DNA from: Amanita rubescens
Lineage: Eukaryota > Basidiomycota > Agaricomycetes > Agaricales > Amanitaceae
Reading direction: 5' to 3'
Assembly (NCBI GenBank): GCA_015039365.1
Contig: WION01000102.1
Location: 62,001-126,000 of the forward strand
Length of the DNA: 64,000 bases
Shown one piece after another: positions 22,595-34,588 of the stretch. The translations under genes and the position numbers were made by a program. Under the pieces are notes generated by a model. It saw only the letters and a list, made by a program, of their open reading frames with translations. It was not told where the DNA came from and did no database searches. Every line of letters begins with the position of its first letter. The stretch's first letter is position 1.

Positions 22595-25500
22595 TCAATA
22601 TGTATCCGGGGATGAACCCGTCAGTGAGTTCGTAGGACCATCGTCGCGATCCTACAGGATCAGGTTCAACATCCCAGCTCGAGCACCCCAGAAGAAAAAT
22701 CTTACGTGATGCCCCCGTTTTTTATTGGTCTGTTGTAGGGTTTCAAATATTAGTTTGTAGGTTTAATGGTGCGGGTAAAAGAAAACACTCACGGTCGATG
22801 GGCAGAGCTGATTATTCCAAACAGATCAAGAAAAATTAGTAATAGAAATAGTCCAACAACGTACTGGGGAAACGGTACTGAATGTAGATGGCTTCGTTGG
22901 TGACTCATATAATGACGGCACGGCTGAGCGATATTCATCTTGATGAAGCTCCAGTGATGGGCTCGCCTGAGAAGATGTGAGATCTGTCAGATCTACAAAA
23001 CGATTGTCAGGTTTCTACAGTGACTTGGTTCAGTAAGTGTCGGACTCGAACGAAAGGAATACATACGTAATCTATGCGTCTTCGTTTTCGAGAGGTCTGG
23101 CATTGTGCATGAAATATATTAGTTATCGGAGCTTTGAACGTCGCCACATGAAAACGCTCACCGGGGACGCAGGAGGCTGATATACGATCAAGGGTAAGAC
23201 ATATGGTCGGTAGAAAAGATCAGGCTACGTACAGTGCTACTGGGCGTTAATAAAGACGATGGTGCTTCTTGCCGCATCTCAGGCTCGAAAGGCGCGGTTT
23301 GGGACATTTTCGTCATGCTTTCCACGACATCCTCCATTCGTGGCCGTTTCACCGGTTCCCTCGCCCAGCATCGCTGAATCAGGTCCCACGTCTCATTACT
23401 CAAAGACCACTCTTCTAAACGAGGTGGAAGAACGCCCCGAGAGACGAGGGTCAAGATCTGCAGGTCCGATTTACCGGCGAAAGGTATGGTATCATAATGG
23501 ATCTCCGCAATTTCAGCAAGGTGTATCAGCATTTTTTTTGTGACGTACTTCATAATAAAGACATCCGAATGCATAGACGTCCGACATTTGCGTTCTGGGA
23601 GGAGTGTCGTCGGACGGATCGTCATCATCCTCGGACAGTCCAAATAACTCTGGCGCCGCGAAATTGAGATGTAGTGCTCCAGATCGTGTATTTGTCGCTT
23701 CTGAGAGTCGGGTTAATCCAAAATCAGCGATTTTGATGTGAAGGTCATCGTCCAAGAGAACATTCTCCTGAGGAGAAGAGTCAGTATTTCGACATAGTGT
23801 GGCTCAGATAGAATATTTGATACCCCGCGGAGATCACCATGAACCGCGCCTTCCGAATGAATGTACTGCATAGCTCGGGCAACTTCTAGCATCTTCCACG
23901 ATGGTGAGTGTTCGGCTCAGAAGGAAAAAAGAAATGGTAAAGACGTACACGTTCTTCTATCTTGGCAATCGACGGGTTTTCTTGTTTCCGCCATAGAGCT
24001 AAAGTACCATTCTTCATATATGGCGAGACGAGGAAGAATTGCGGGACTTCTCCATCATCATGTTCATAGATTCCAAGAAACGGTAGAACAAGCTCATGCG
24101 TAAGAGATCGCCACATCAACGCTTCTCGACAGAAGGCCTGTTGGAACCAAAATCAGGAACGATGTGAATGAGGGTGTAAAGAACTTACAATGTCATTATC
24201 AGACTTGTACAACACTTTAAGCGCGACGATTGTGCCTCGAAGTTTGCCTTTGAAAACGCGCCCAAAGCCGCCACTACCAATATAATCACCCTCTTCTGGT
24301 ATGCTGACTCCAGTCACGACCAAGGACGGTGGTATAACCGGCGTCTTTGATATAACTTTGAACATGAATCGTCTTGCGCGCCGGGCAATATTCACGGTGA
24401 CAGTGTTCTGATTTGTCACGCGACGATGGCGAAGCATGTCAAGTATGAAATCCACCAGATTCGTGGCATCCGGGGCCTCTAATTGTGCTGAAAAGTTGAT
24501 GTAGTCTTCCCTCGATAAAATATCGCACATAAGGTCGACCATCGATGCGTTTACGGAAGTTATATCAGGCTATCACCTCTTGAGTAAAGCACATTCCACT
24601 TGAAATGTTACCCACCTTCCTGTTGTTGAGTAGGTAAAGGAGAAACGGGAGCATATAGGCGTCAAGATCATATACTATGTTGGGTGGTGACATGACGTGG
24701 ATCTTTGAGAAAACTTCCACCATCAATTGTCTTGCTCGCCGAGTGATATCAATGGTAGGACAGTCAGGATTTGATACCTGAAATTTACAAAAATTACGAA
24801 GTATGAAATCCAAGAGATTAGTGGCATCCGCGGGATGGTCGAACTGTGACGCGAGGTCGATATGGTCTTCCCTGGATAGGGTGTCATACAGAAGCTCGAC
24901 CATCGTTGCATTTACAACAGACGACTCAGCCTATTAACTCTACTTATTAGATGCCTTTCATTTGGAATGCTGCGTACCTTATTGTTAAGCATGTAGATGA
25001 GCAATGACAGCGTATTGCGGTGACAGTTATATGGTGATACACCATGGATCTTTGAGATAATTTCCAACATGAATTGTTTTGCTCGCTGGATGATATCAGA
25101 TACGTGAGGATTACAAAGCATATCAAGCGTGAAATCCAACAGATTTCTGGCATCCGAGGGATGGTTTAACTGCGCTGCGAGGTTCATGTAATCTTCCTTG
25201 GATAGAATCTCCCACATAAGGTCGACCATCGCTGCGTTTGCGGCAACCGCGATGGGAGATTTGTTCTATGAACTCTTGAGTAGAGTGTATTTCGGGCTTG
25301 AAATGAGTACGCACCGTCCAAAAGTTATTTAGCACATAGAGAACCAATGGGAGGCTGCAGTTGCCAGCATCATGCGGCATGTTGCTCGTTGGTGCAACGT
25401 GAATCTTCGAGACAACCTCCAACAGAAAACGCCCTGCTCGCCGGTTCATGTCTACGGCAACAACATCCTGATTTGTTAACGAATAATAATGAAACAGATG

Positions 25501-26129
25501 CGGCATGAAATCCAAAAGGGCTTTGGCGTCTGAGGCGCAGACTAGCTGCGCTGTGAGATTGATGTAATCATCTGTCGATAGAATGTCGTCCATAAGGTCT
25601 CGGACCATCAACGCGTTTACAACAGATGTAGCCGGAGAACCAGACTATTGGCTTTATTTAAGTAGAGTGCTCCCAGGTTTGAAACTCGCATACCTTCCGA
25701 TTGTTGAGCATATAGAGGAGTAAAGGGAGCGTATAGCAGTCGGGATCATGTGGCGTGTTGGACAAGGGTACATGTATCTTCGACATAAGTTCCAACATAA
25801 ATCGTCTCGCTCGCTGGTTCCTGTTGAAGGTAGTGGCGGAATCCGGTTGTGATAAGGAACGATCGTGAACCATATGCGGTATGAAATCTAACAGGTACTT
25901 GACGTCCGAGGCAGGAACCCACCGCGTCGCGAGGTTGTAGTCTTCCCTGGATAGAATCTCGGTCATAAGGTGGAACGTGTTCGCGTTTACAACAGAAGTA
26001 ATGGGAGAATCAGGCTGTTTGGCTCTTAAGTAGGGTGCATTGCAGTCAAAAATGTTATGCGTGCACCTTCTTATTCTTAAGTATAGAGAGGAGCGATAGC
26101 ACGATATCGCTAGGAGGATCATGCGGCAT
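22595..26129 (-). CDS. G3: repeat-array TKL-like kinase, four LSREDY repeat exons
   Basis: Sixteen phase-0 exons: 26067-26129, 25694-26014, 25315-25644, 24978-25265, 24616-24930, 24189-24569, 23949-24137, 23824-23892, 23549-23767, 23233-23502, 23162-23176, 23067-23096, 22865-23014, 22793-22807, 22706-22729, 22595-22651; 911 aa. Four repeats (22-439), each joined by introns whose 3' end is like CTCAAGAGxxAATAG. Kinase: [31 protein letters not shown], all intact. The tail has two 15-nt microexons (PPASP, LCPST), basic TSRKRRRIDY and TNKKRGHH, and an acidic/Pro-rich 50-residue exon that other members have shortened to 12-15 residues. An active non-RD kinase is expected. Confidence 0.86.
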
Positions 26130-26739
26130 GTTGTACGCTTCTCTTGAGCTATGCGCCGACGTGATGATACGTTGCGATGGGCGCTGAAGCGAAGTCCGGG
26201 TCGCGAGTAGGATGAGTAGGATGTAAAACTCGAGGCGTTTCGTGGCGGTACAAAAGCGGCTGTGTTAGTGATAAATGGTTTTCAGCGCTTAACCGTGCGA
26301 AAGGGGTCAAGAGAACACTCGGAACACTCATCTACTCTTTGTTCCGGGCCAGTTGGAAGTGTTAATTGTAAACATAACACCTATGCATTCTAGACTCCGG
26401 TGTCCTGAAAGGTTGTTGTCTTTACTGCATGTGATATGATTTTAAAAATTAAAGCGCGGTGCTGGTTCTGCGGTTCGGCCTGGGGGTTACTGTGCTGTGA
26501 ACTTCGTAAATGTTCGCCAAATTATCGATGCTAGCGCTCAACTCTCGCGTACCCATGGATTATCATCGCGGTTGTTGAAGTAAGGTTGTGACGTGACGAG
26601 GCTTGGTGCCACGTTTCCCGGTGACGAAACACCTTCCGATGCTAACCTACTTACTGTAATTCAACTCACAGTGCCCCCCGCTCCAGCACGTCTTCTCTGG
26701 CCTCCTCTCGGACAACCAACTCTCTCGCCTCGTTCTCCC
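26130..26739. other. G3 upstream region
   Basis: No gene supportable. GTGACGTGACGAGGCTTGGTGCCACGTTTCCC near 26590 is a diverged form of the GTGACGTCAC...GTGCCACGTTTCA flank seen upstream of G1 and G5. Confidence 0.4.
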
Positions 26740-28200
26740 TCAACCCCATGTCTCCGCGCAGGCTCTCCTCCCACGGCTCAATGATCCTCTACCACCTCAC
26801 AGACGAAAAGAGCGCGGCTTCCTCCAAGGTTCACCTCTGCCCGCAACTCTTTCCATACCCTTCAGGTCATACTCAAATTCCCCCTCCATTGTCTCCAAAG
26901 GTTCCCCCCACGGTCTCGTACCGTACGAGTACGATCCCATTCACGACCAACTCGATCCCCCAGACGACGAAGGCCTCCTCCACTACCCTCGTTCCGACGT
27001 CTACCTCAAAGCTGACGCCAGCGCCATGCTATAGAGAGGCATCCTCAACCTCTTCACTCTTTCCATCTTCTACCTTGTGTATACGTGGTACGCTCAACTA
27101 TCAGAAGCCAGAAAACACCGCATTAACGCAGCCGGTATGACTCCCCTTCTCCTCTAGCACCTTCTCACCATTTTTCAATGTCACAGGCCAATCGCCACTA
27201 TCCTCTCCAGAATCGAAACTCCCGCGCCTAATAAACACCGCAACCCTTGACCCTGCAAAAACACGAACAGTTCGACAGCGAAGAATACGAACTCGTCTTT
27301 CCCGACGAATTCGAAACTCTCGGCCAGACGTTTTACCAGGCGGAGACCGCTACTGGGAAGCGTACGGCGCGAAGGGCGATGGTTCGACCCAGGTCAAATC
27401 ACCACCTGCGACGACTACCTCGCCACCACCATAGACTCTGCCGACACTCTCCAACCGAACCGAACCTCACCCCCAACTCCCCTTTACTGTCGCAGACAAC
27501 CACAACCTACCACTCCTGGAACAAATTCTGCTTTTCAATCGGGTACACCGAATTGTCAGCTTCCTTCTGTGGTTCCGACGAAAACACGCAAGGATAGTGG
27601 CCTGGCGCATGGACGATGGGAAAACTCGCAAGACCAGGCTACCCTACCACCACTTCTGGAATGTGGTTTTACACTTACGATTCGTGCGACGTCGGGACGT
27701 TTCCCAACCAAATATATCCAACCGCCTCTGCCCCTGCCTCAGCCGTCTACTCCGCCTTCTCCAAATCCAAATCCAACCACGCCGTAAGCCGCCCCCAGGC
27801 CAACGTCTCTCCGCTTGTTCCTGCCCCTGCTCCGAATAAAGGCAGCGCGGTGCAGCAGACCGCGCCGAGTTTGGCGGAGGTGCCAAGTGATATGTTCCAA
27901 GGCAGCGGATCCAGCGGCGTTTCATTACCATGGGTGCGTGTGTGCGGTTTTGGGGGGATTTATCCTGACCACTCGTAGGCTTCGAGTATTGGGCCGACCC
28001 GTCCAGCAGATCCGACAACTTTATCATATGGCAAGTCGACGGTTCTCCGACTTATCGACTCGGAGGTAGGCCCTGACACGAGTACGAACGGAACTGGAGT
28101 TGGACAAGGAATTATACCCGAAGAACCCATGTCGATCGTATTCTTTCCGTTTCTCTTTCTCCACATAGAACCGAATTTGACGACGTGGAAGTAGCCGAAT
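26740..28200 (+). pseudogene. GH16 Kre6/Skn1-like beta-glucan synthesis-associated protein, decayed
   Basis: Pieces in several frames follow the order of fungal Kre6/Skn1-type GH16 proteins. First comes a cytosolic part (YDPIHDQLDPPDDEGLLHYP, DVYLKADASAM), then a membrane anchor (ILNLFTLSIFYLVYTWYAQL, about 27036-27095). Next are YELVFPDEFETLGQTFY (27271), WFDPGQITTCDDYL (27382), [18 protein letters not shown] (27658), PGQRLSAC (27797) and YWADPSSRSDNFIIWQVDG (27984). Frames shift repeatedly, a stop follows the anchor (TAG near 27034), and the stretch that should carry the GH16 catalytic E-I-D-x-x-E after PGQRLSAC is missing. It cannot be functional. Such proteins act in beta-1,6-glucan assembly in the secretory pathway. 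Confidence 0.75.
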
Positions 28201-28693
28201 AACGCTTAAAATGGGGGTTGCTGAACGCGACGGGGTGTAGAGAGAAAAACGGCACATTGACTCTTCTATTTCAAAAACAACACTTTGGACCCATCTTGCA
28301 CACAATATCGTCCTCCGCACGTATGCGGAACTCGTCTTTTTTTTTGTTCTCGCTTTTTTTCTTTCCTTCTCCCCTATTCAGTCATTTTTTAAGGCATGTA
28401 AAGGTGTAAATGTGTGCGCGGGGAGGACTTGAATTGAACGCATGATGTTCTCGCAAGCATGATCGAATGCGCGGGTTGCTTCGTGGTAAGAGCAACGTGG
28501 GCAAGTATCATTAAGCACTCGTACGCAACAAGAGATACACATGAATGAAGCAAATTCATCTGCATATATAGATAAGCAATACCGGTTCAACATCATCCAC
28601 ATCACGCTTTCTACAACAAGATGACTCGACGGCACCCTCCAAGTGCATCTAAAGTAGGCCTCGGACCTGCCGTGTACAGCAGCGCCCAGATTA
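28201..28693. other. intergenic between GH16 relic and G4
   Basis: Pyrimidine-rich run near 28337-28385 (T and C tracts). A 149-codon frame on the minus strand (28378-28827) overlaps the last G4 intron and exon and shows no domain. Confidence 0.35.
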
Positions 28694-31600
28694 TCAAGTG
28701 CCAGCATAAGCCTGATATGCAAGCAGAAGATTAGTAGTGTTGTCTGGAGAACTCTATAGAGATCTGCGTACGGGAGGAGGCGGTGAGTATCGATCCCTAC
28801 TGGATGGAAGAGTACTGGGATTGACAAGGTCCTATTTTCACCTGTTTTAGTTTCCCGAAGTAAAAAAATGGAATGCTTACTACGTAAGGTCTTAAAGACT
28901 GAGGTGTGTTTAGTATATAGTTGGTAGGTAAACCGAATGATGACGTATACTGATATACAAAGGTAAATTATTATGTTGTCTGGAGAAGAACCCTAGATCT
29001 GCGTACGGTAGAAGGAGCTGGCTGAAAAGTACTGGGATTGTAAGAGTCCTATTATGCGTGTTTCAGTTTCCGGAAGTCAAAAAACGGAATGCTTACGTAA
29101 GGTCCTACGGCCTGAGGTGCGTTTAAGTATATTAGTCCGTAGGTAAAAGGAATGCTTACGGGTGATGACGTATACTGATGTACAAAAGGTAAATCATTAC
29201 GTTGTCTGGAGAAGAACTCTAGATCTGCTTACGGAAGATGGAACTGTTGGAAAAGCACTGTCTCCGTAGTAGTAGCTCGGAGCTGTCGGAAAAGCACTGG
29301 CACTGTAGGAGGTCTATTATGGCCTGTTTCAGTTTCCGGAAGTCAAAAAAACGAAATGCTCACAGATGCCATGGGCTGAGGTGCATTTATTTAAGTATAT
29401 TTGTTTGTAGGTAAAGGGAATGCTTACAGCTGATGACCACGTATACTGATATACAAAGGTAAATCATTATGTTGTCCGGAGAAGGGGTCTAGGTCTGCAT
29501 ACGATAGAAGGAACCTCTGGAAAAGTTTCGGGATCGTTAGGGTCCTCCTATCATGGCCCTGTTTTAGCTTCCCAAATATAAAAACCCAGAAATGCTCACG
29601 GGAGGTCTTAATGGCTGAGGTGCATTTAAGTATACTAGTTTGTACTAGGTAAGAGGAATGCTCACAGGCGATGATGATGTAGACTGATATACAAAAGGTA
29701 AATGATTGTCCACAGAACTCAACATTGGGGAAAGGGTAAACGGATTCTATGCCATTGAAGCAATTAATAAAATGTGGTTCATAAAAGAACTCTGTCTGCG
29801 CACTGGGGATGGTGTATGTTGACTTCTGGTGACAGATTGAAACATAGCTTTGAATCGTCCTGTGAAACTCTTTTTATTGCCCGGGCCCAGTTTTGTCGAT
29901 GGTAAGTCATACTGTAGTCCATTTCAACGACTCAAATTGAACCTGGTAAAAGGAAACACTTACGCTATGAGAAGATCCACCCATCTCCAGAAACATTAGT
30001 GAATATATTATTTGGAGAAGAGGCGTCTACAAACATTGACAACATTGCCTTGTTCAACATCCTACAGCGATCTGGTTCAGCCAGTGTCCCAACTCAGTCA
30101 AACGAAGGCTCTTACGGATCCATGCTAATACATGCCCAGAACCATTGGTGAATGTATTGTTCAGAGTAGGTCTACGCACAAGGGGAGATGGCAACAGGGG
30201 ACGTGCTGCTTTCAGTGATGAACTTAATGGGAGAGATTGTGCTCTTGGGTGCGACGGTGTTCTTGGTAATGTCTCAATGGATCGATGCAAAGCGAGGATC
30301 GAATCTTCAATGCGTGCCTTTGATTGGGGAGATGGCGCACTTGGTAGTGAGTCAGAGGATAGACGCCGATGAAGGACGGGATTTGTGATGTTGTTATCAG
30401 AGTCCTAAAGCGATGTGATTCAACCCGGATCCCAACGCAATAAACCCAATGCTTACCATAGGTGATTCAATGTGCGTAGGTGAGTAAAGCCCTCTTGAGG
30501 ATGTACTTTGGTGTGCTGGCGCAACAGATGGTCCTTCGTATATTGGATAAATGCCATAGTTGCGACGTTCGCGTTCAACAAGAGTCGCACTGGTGGTCAA
30601 TGTGGTTCCAGCCGATTGCGGATCAAGTGAGTCGTGCAGTGGCAGGTTGTGCGCGGCTGTAATAGAACTCCGCGTGTTAGAAGAGTGAGCGGGGGGGGGA
30701 TAATGATTTCACTGTACCAGTGATAGATTGGTGCGGTATCTGGAATATATAAGTAGGCATAATTTTAATGGCAACAGTAAAAATAAACGCGCACAGTTGA
30801 TGGAGGATCCTGACGGGAATCGGAAACATTAGTAAATTATTCTTAGTGGATGTTACGATTCGTACCATCTTGGTGGTAGGATCTTGAGATAACAACATCA
30901 TGTATTTCGTGATATCCTTCATTCTTGGCCGTTTCAACGCATCCCTCCTCCAGCATCGTTGAATCATGTCCCATGCTCCGTCACTCAACGGTGGATGATG
31001 CGGTCGAGGTGGTTGTTCCCCTCGAGCGTGGAGGCCCAAGATTTGTAAGTCCGTTTTACCAGCAAAAGGAACACTGTCATAATGAATCTGAGGCGATTCA
31101 GCACAAGTATCAGCGTATTTATTACGGCTCACTTCGTAAAAAAGACACCCGAACGCATAGACATCCGTCATTTGCGTTCTGGCCGGAACATCATTAAGAT
31201 CGTTATTATCGAAGAACCCGAATAACTCGGGCGCCGAAAAGTTGAGATGTTTAGCCCCAGATTGGGTATTCGTGGCGTCCGAGAGTCGGGTCAATCCAAA
31301 ATCGGCGATTTGAACACGAAGATTAGCATCCAAAAGAATGTTATCCTAAGAGAATTATCAGCAGTCATATGCAGCACATTTCAAGTTTAATACCCCGCGA
31401 AGGTCGCCGTGGACTGCGCCTACTGAATGGATATATTCGACGCCCTGTGCCACTTCCAGTATCTTCGAAGCGAAGTAAGTGTCAATGAAGGGCCAAAGTA
31501 GAGGAGCCATACACGTTCTTCTATCTCGGATACTGATGGATCTGCTTTCTTCCGCCATTGGGCCAGAGTGCCATTGGTCATGAAGGGCGAAACAAGGAAA

Positions 31601-33903
31601 AATTGTGGCACTCTTCCATCCGAAACCTCGTAGATTCCGTAAAACGGCAGCACAAACTTGTGCTTAAGAGATCCCCACATCAACGCTTCTCGACAAAAGG
31701 ACTGTTGGAGAATAATCAACAACATCTTTATAAGAACGATGTAAATGGCTTACAACGTCGTTATCAGACTTGTACAATACTTTCAGAGCGACAACTTCCT
31801 CCCGCAGTTTGCCCTCGAAAACGCGCCCGAATCCGCCGCTACCAACGTAATTGCGCTCGGCTGGCATGTTGACTCCTGTTACGATCAATGACGGTGGGAT
31901 GACAGGCATCTTTGAGTTGAGTTTGAACATCAATCGCCTCGCTCGCCCGTTAATGTCTATGGTTGTATCCGAATTGGACAAGCGACGATCGCGAAGCAGG
32001 TGAAGCAAAAAATCCAACAGATTTTGGACATCTGGGGCTTGGCTAAGCTGATCCACAACGCCGAGATAGTCTTCTCTAGCCAAGATTCTACACACAAGAT
32101 TGATGATCGACGCGTTGACGACAGACGTGATGCAAGATCCGGGCTACGAGCTCTTAAGTACTGTGTGGGTGCGCTTTCTGATGTTTCCATACCTTCCAAT
32201 CCTTAAGAATGAAAAGCAGAAATAGGAGGGGATGACGGTTTGGATCGGACATCATCATTTCAGCGATGTCTTTTATTGCTGGTCGTTCTGGCGGTATACT
32301 CGCCCAGCACCGCTTGATCAACACCCATGCTTCATCTTTCAAATGTGGGTCGTCCAGTCGAGGCGGACGTATGCCTTGAGAGACAAGGGCCATGATTTGT
32401 AAGCCTTGTTTACCGGCAAAAGGTATGTTGTCGTAATGGACCTGCGCAATTCAACAAGAGAATCTGCATCTTAATTATAACCTACTTCATAATAAAGACA
32501 TCCAAACGCATAGATGTCCGACATCTGGGTCCTGGCTGAATTATCAGCTGAATGGTCGTCGCCGGCCTCGAGGTGTCCAAACAACTCCGGGGCCGCGAAG
32601 TGCATATGCTTCGCTCCAAACTGTGTATTAGTTGCATCTGAGAGTCGGGCTAGCCAAAAATCTGCGATTTGAACGTGAAGATTAGCATCAAGGAGGACGT
32701 TCTCCTAAAGAAAATGGTCAGTATTTCAAAATAGCGTGTTTCTGGGTAGAGTTAGGGTACCCCACGGAGGTCGCCATGAACTATGCCCTCTGAGTGAATA
32801 TATTCGATGCCTAGAGCCACTTCTAGTATCTTTCAGATGGGTGAGATCAAGGGCGAGACAACTAAAGAAAAGACGTACACGTTCTTCTATCTCGGATATC
32901 GATGGATTTGCCTGCTTCCGCCACTGAGCTAGAGTGCCCTTCTCCATATAGGGAGAGATAAGATAGGCTGTTCCATCTTCGTGTTCATCGATTCCCAGGA
33001 ATGGCAGAACGAATTTGTGCTTTAGCGATCCCCACATCAACGCCTCTCGACAAAAGGCCAGCTGGAACCAAAAATAAGAAGTTACTTGTTATAGGAAGGA
33101 CACGTTGGACTTACAGCATCATTATCGGACTTGTACAATACTTTCAACGCAACGGCTTCCCCATTCAGCTCGCTCTTGTAAACGCGCCCGAACCCACCAC
33201 CGCCAATATAATCCTGCTCCGCCGGCTGGCTGACTCCAGTCGCGACTAAGGACCACGGTGTGACAGGCCTTTTCACTATAATCTTGAACATAAATCGCCG
33301 TGCCCGCTGGTTGAAGTCCACCGATTCATCCTGATTTGGTAAGAGACGATAGCGAAGTATGTGAAGCATGAAGTCGAGAAGATTTTGGGAGTCTGCGGTA
33401 CGATTTAGGTTTGCCGCACTGCTGAGGTAGTCTTCCCCGGATAACAACTTGCACATGAGGTCAGTGGTGTTGGCGTTTACGACAGACGCGATAGACGATC
33501 CGGGCTACTAGGTCTTGAGTAGAATGAACATGCGCTTAGAAATGCTACGCACCTTCTTAGCATTGAGTATAGAGAGAAGCGATGAGAGCGTATCGCTCTC
33601 GAGAACATGCTGCATATTGTATGAGGTTTCCATCCTCACCGGGCCTCTTGGTGAAACGCTGTCCCACTGAGTTTCATTTCCGTCACCCAGTTCTTCCATC
33701 GCTTCCGAGTCCGAGTCTGAGTCGTCCAAAAGGCCCTCTCCCACTTGTCTAACCCTCCAATTCCAACTGGCACCGTCAAATACCCACTCTCCATTTAGTT
33801 CTGGTGGTGTGCCCCTCGTAGTGGCTGGCACTCTTACCACGTCCCCAATGACCCCATGTGTCGTCGTGACTACCGCAGGCACGTCGCTGAATGGATCGTC
33901 CAT
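28694..33903 (-). CDS. G4: tandem kinase fusion (DFW pseudokinase-like unit plus canonical unit)
   Basis: First unit exons: 33553-33903, 33115-33504, 32879-33061, 32761-32829, 32486-32704, 32193-32441. Second: 31754-32143, 31513-31701, 31394-31462, 31133-31345, 30866-31087, then tail exons from 30795-30809 (15-nt DPPST) down. The C-lobe exon of unit 1 (…KDIAEMMM) runs in frame straight into SDPNRHPLLFLLFILKDWK, which is what the first exon of a separate gene looks like, and splices to unit 2. There is no stop between them. Unit 1 has GGGGFG, VALK, HGDLRG but DFW instead of DFG (about residue 346). Unit 2 has [26 protein letters not shown]. The N-terminal 117 residues are acidic and unique. 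The tail is Pro/Ser/Arg-rich, includes the duplicated exon module at 28737-29707, and may end at TGA 28694-28696. The kinase part is sure; the tail is tentative. Confidence 0.75.
28737..29707 (-). repeat. four tandem copies of a 3' exon-intron module of G4
   Basis: Four units of about 235-255 bp share GTTGTCTGGAGAAGAACTCT, TCAGTTTCCGGAAGTC and GGAATGCTTAC words. On the minus strand each unit has splice-bounded phase-0 mini-exons. One is Pro/Ser/Tyr-rich, 14-27 codons (DLVNPSTLPSSRDRYSPPPP; DSYNPSTFQPAPST; TSYSASAFPTAPS...; EDPNDPETFPEVPSI). Another is a 12-15-nt microexon (PLRPP, PMAS). A third is a short S/T exon (STSSSP, YTWSSA). Whole exon-intron modules were duplicated, lengthening the tail. 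Confidence 0.65.
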
Positions 33904-34588
33904 TGTCGAGTCAACCAGCGCGACGGATGCCGGGGAGAAAGCCCGAGGTATTCGCGAAGCACTTGAGCGTACCTGTATAGGTTTTCGGCGCTTGATTGCG
34001 TGACTGGTGACATGGACATGGATAGCTGTCCATGATGAAGTTGATGATAAACATGAACCCTATGCTAGGGTTCCGACAATGATCAGTTCCTCGCACAGAG
34101 GATATTCAACGTCCAGGCTCAAATCTGCTAGTAGATCGAGGGGAACATGCAGAGAAGATAGCTTCTCATCATGCCCATCATCTTCGGCATCGTGCGGTGT
34201 CCGCCGTTCGTTCACGGGTATGCGTTACGTTGGACGGGCGAGAAGAGCTGTGTAATTTAATACCGCGGGTGAGACTCTTTTCATCGGTGGGGGCTACTAT
34301 GTAACTAACGTTTGACGCCTAGGCTTGAGTACGGGGTTGATTCGTCCATTGAACAAGACGGGTTTATCGCCAACGTATCATATATATCGGTGCCAGCGTG
34401 TACAGCCTGATACCAGTTCCGATGAGTCTGAAGCCAATCGGTTATGTCCAATCTACGGATCTATTGCGCGTGCTGCGTTCCTTCATATCTCATTGTTGAC
34501 ATGATTGCAGCCATTGAGAAAACTACCGACCCAACGAAATTATCAGAAGAAAACAAGATGAATTAAATATTTATCATAAACACCGCAC
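33904..34588. other. intergenic between G5 and G4
   Basis: Holds the G4 promoter. 34255-34420 is a piece of the repeat also at 16780-16930 and 39790-39970 (GGGCTACTATGTAACTAA). No gene. Confidence 0.4.

Noticed and set aside
25658..26122. 154-codon minus frame starting MILLAISCYRSS
   Set aside because: It reads the first G3 exon in the wrong frame and then runs through an intron. The correct start is 26129 (MPHDPPSD).
32193..32260. Separate start of a second kinase gene at the ATG of MSDPNRHPLL
   Set aside because: The ATG is preceded in frame by an uninterrupted C-lobe with no stop, so fusion is the simpler model. An internal start remains possible.
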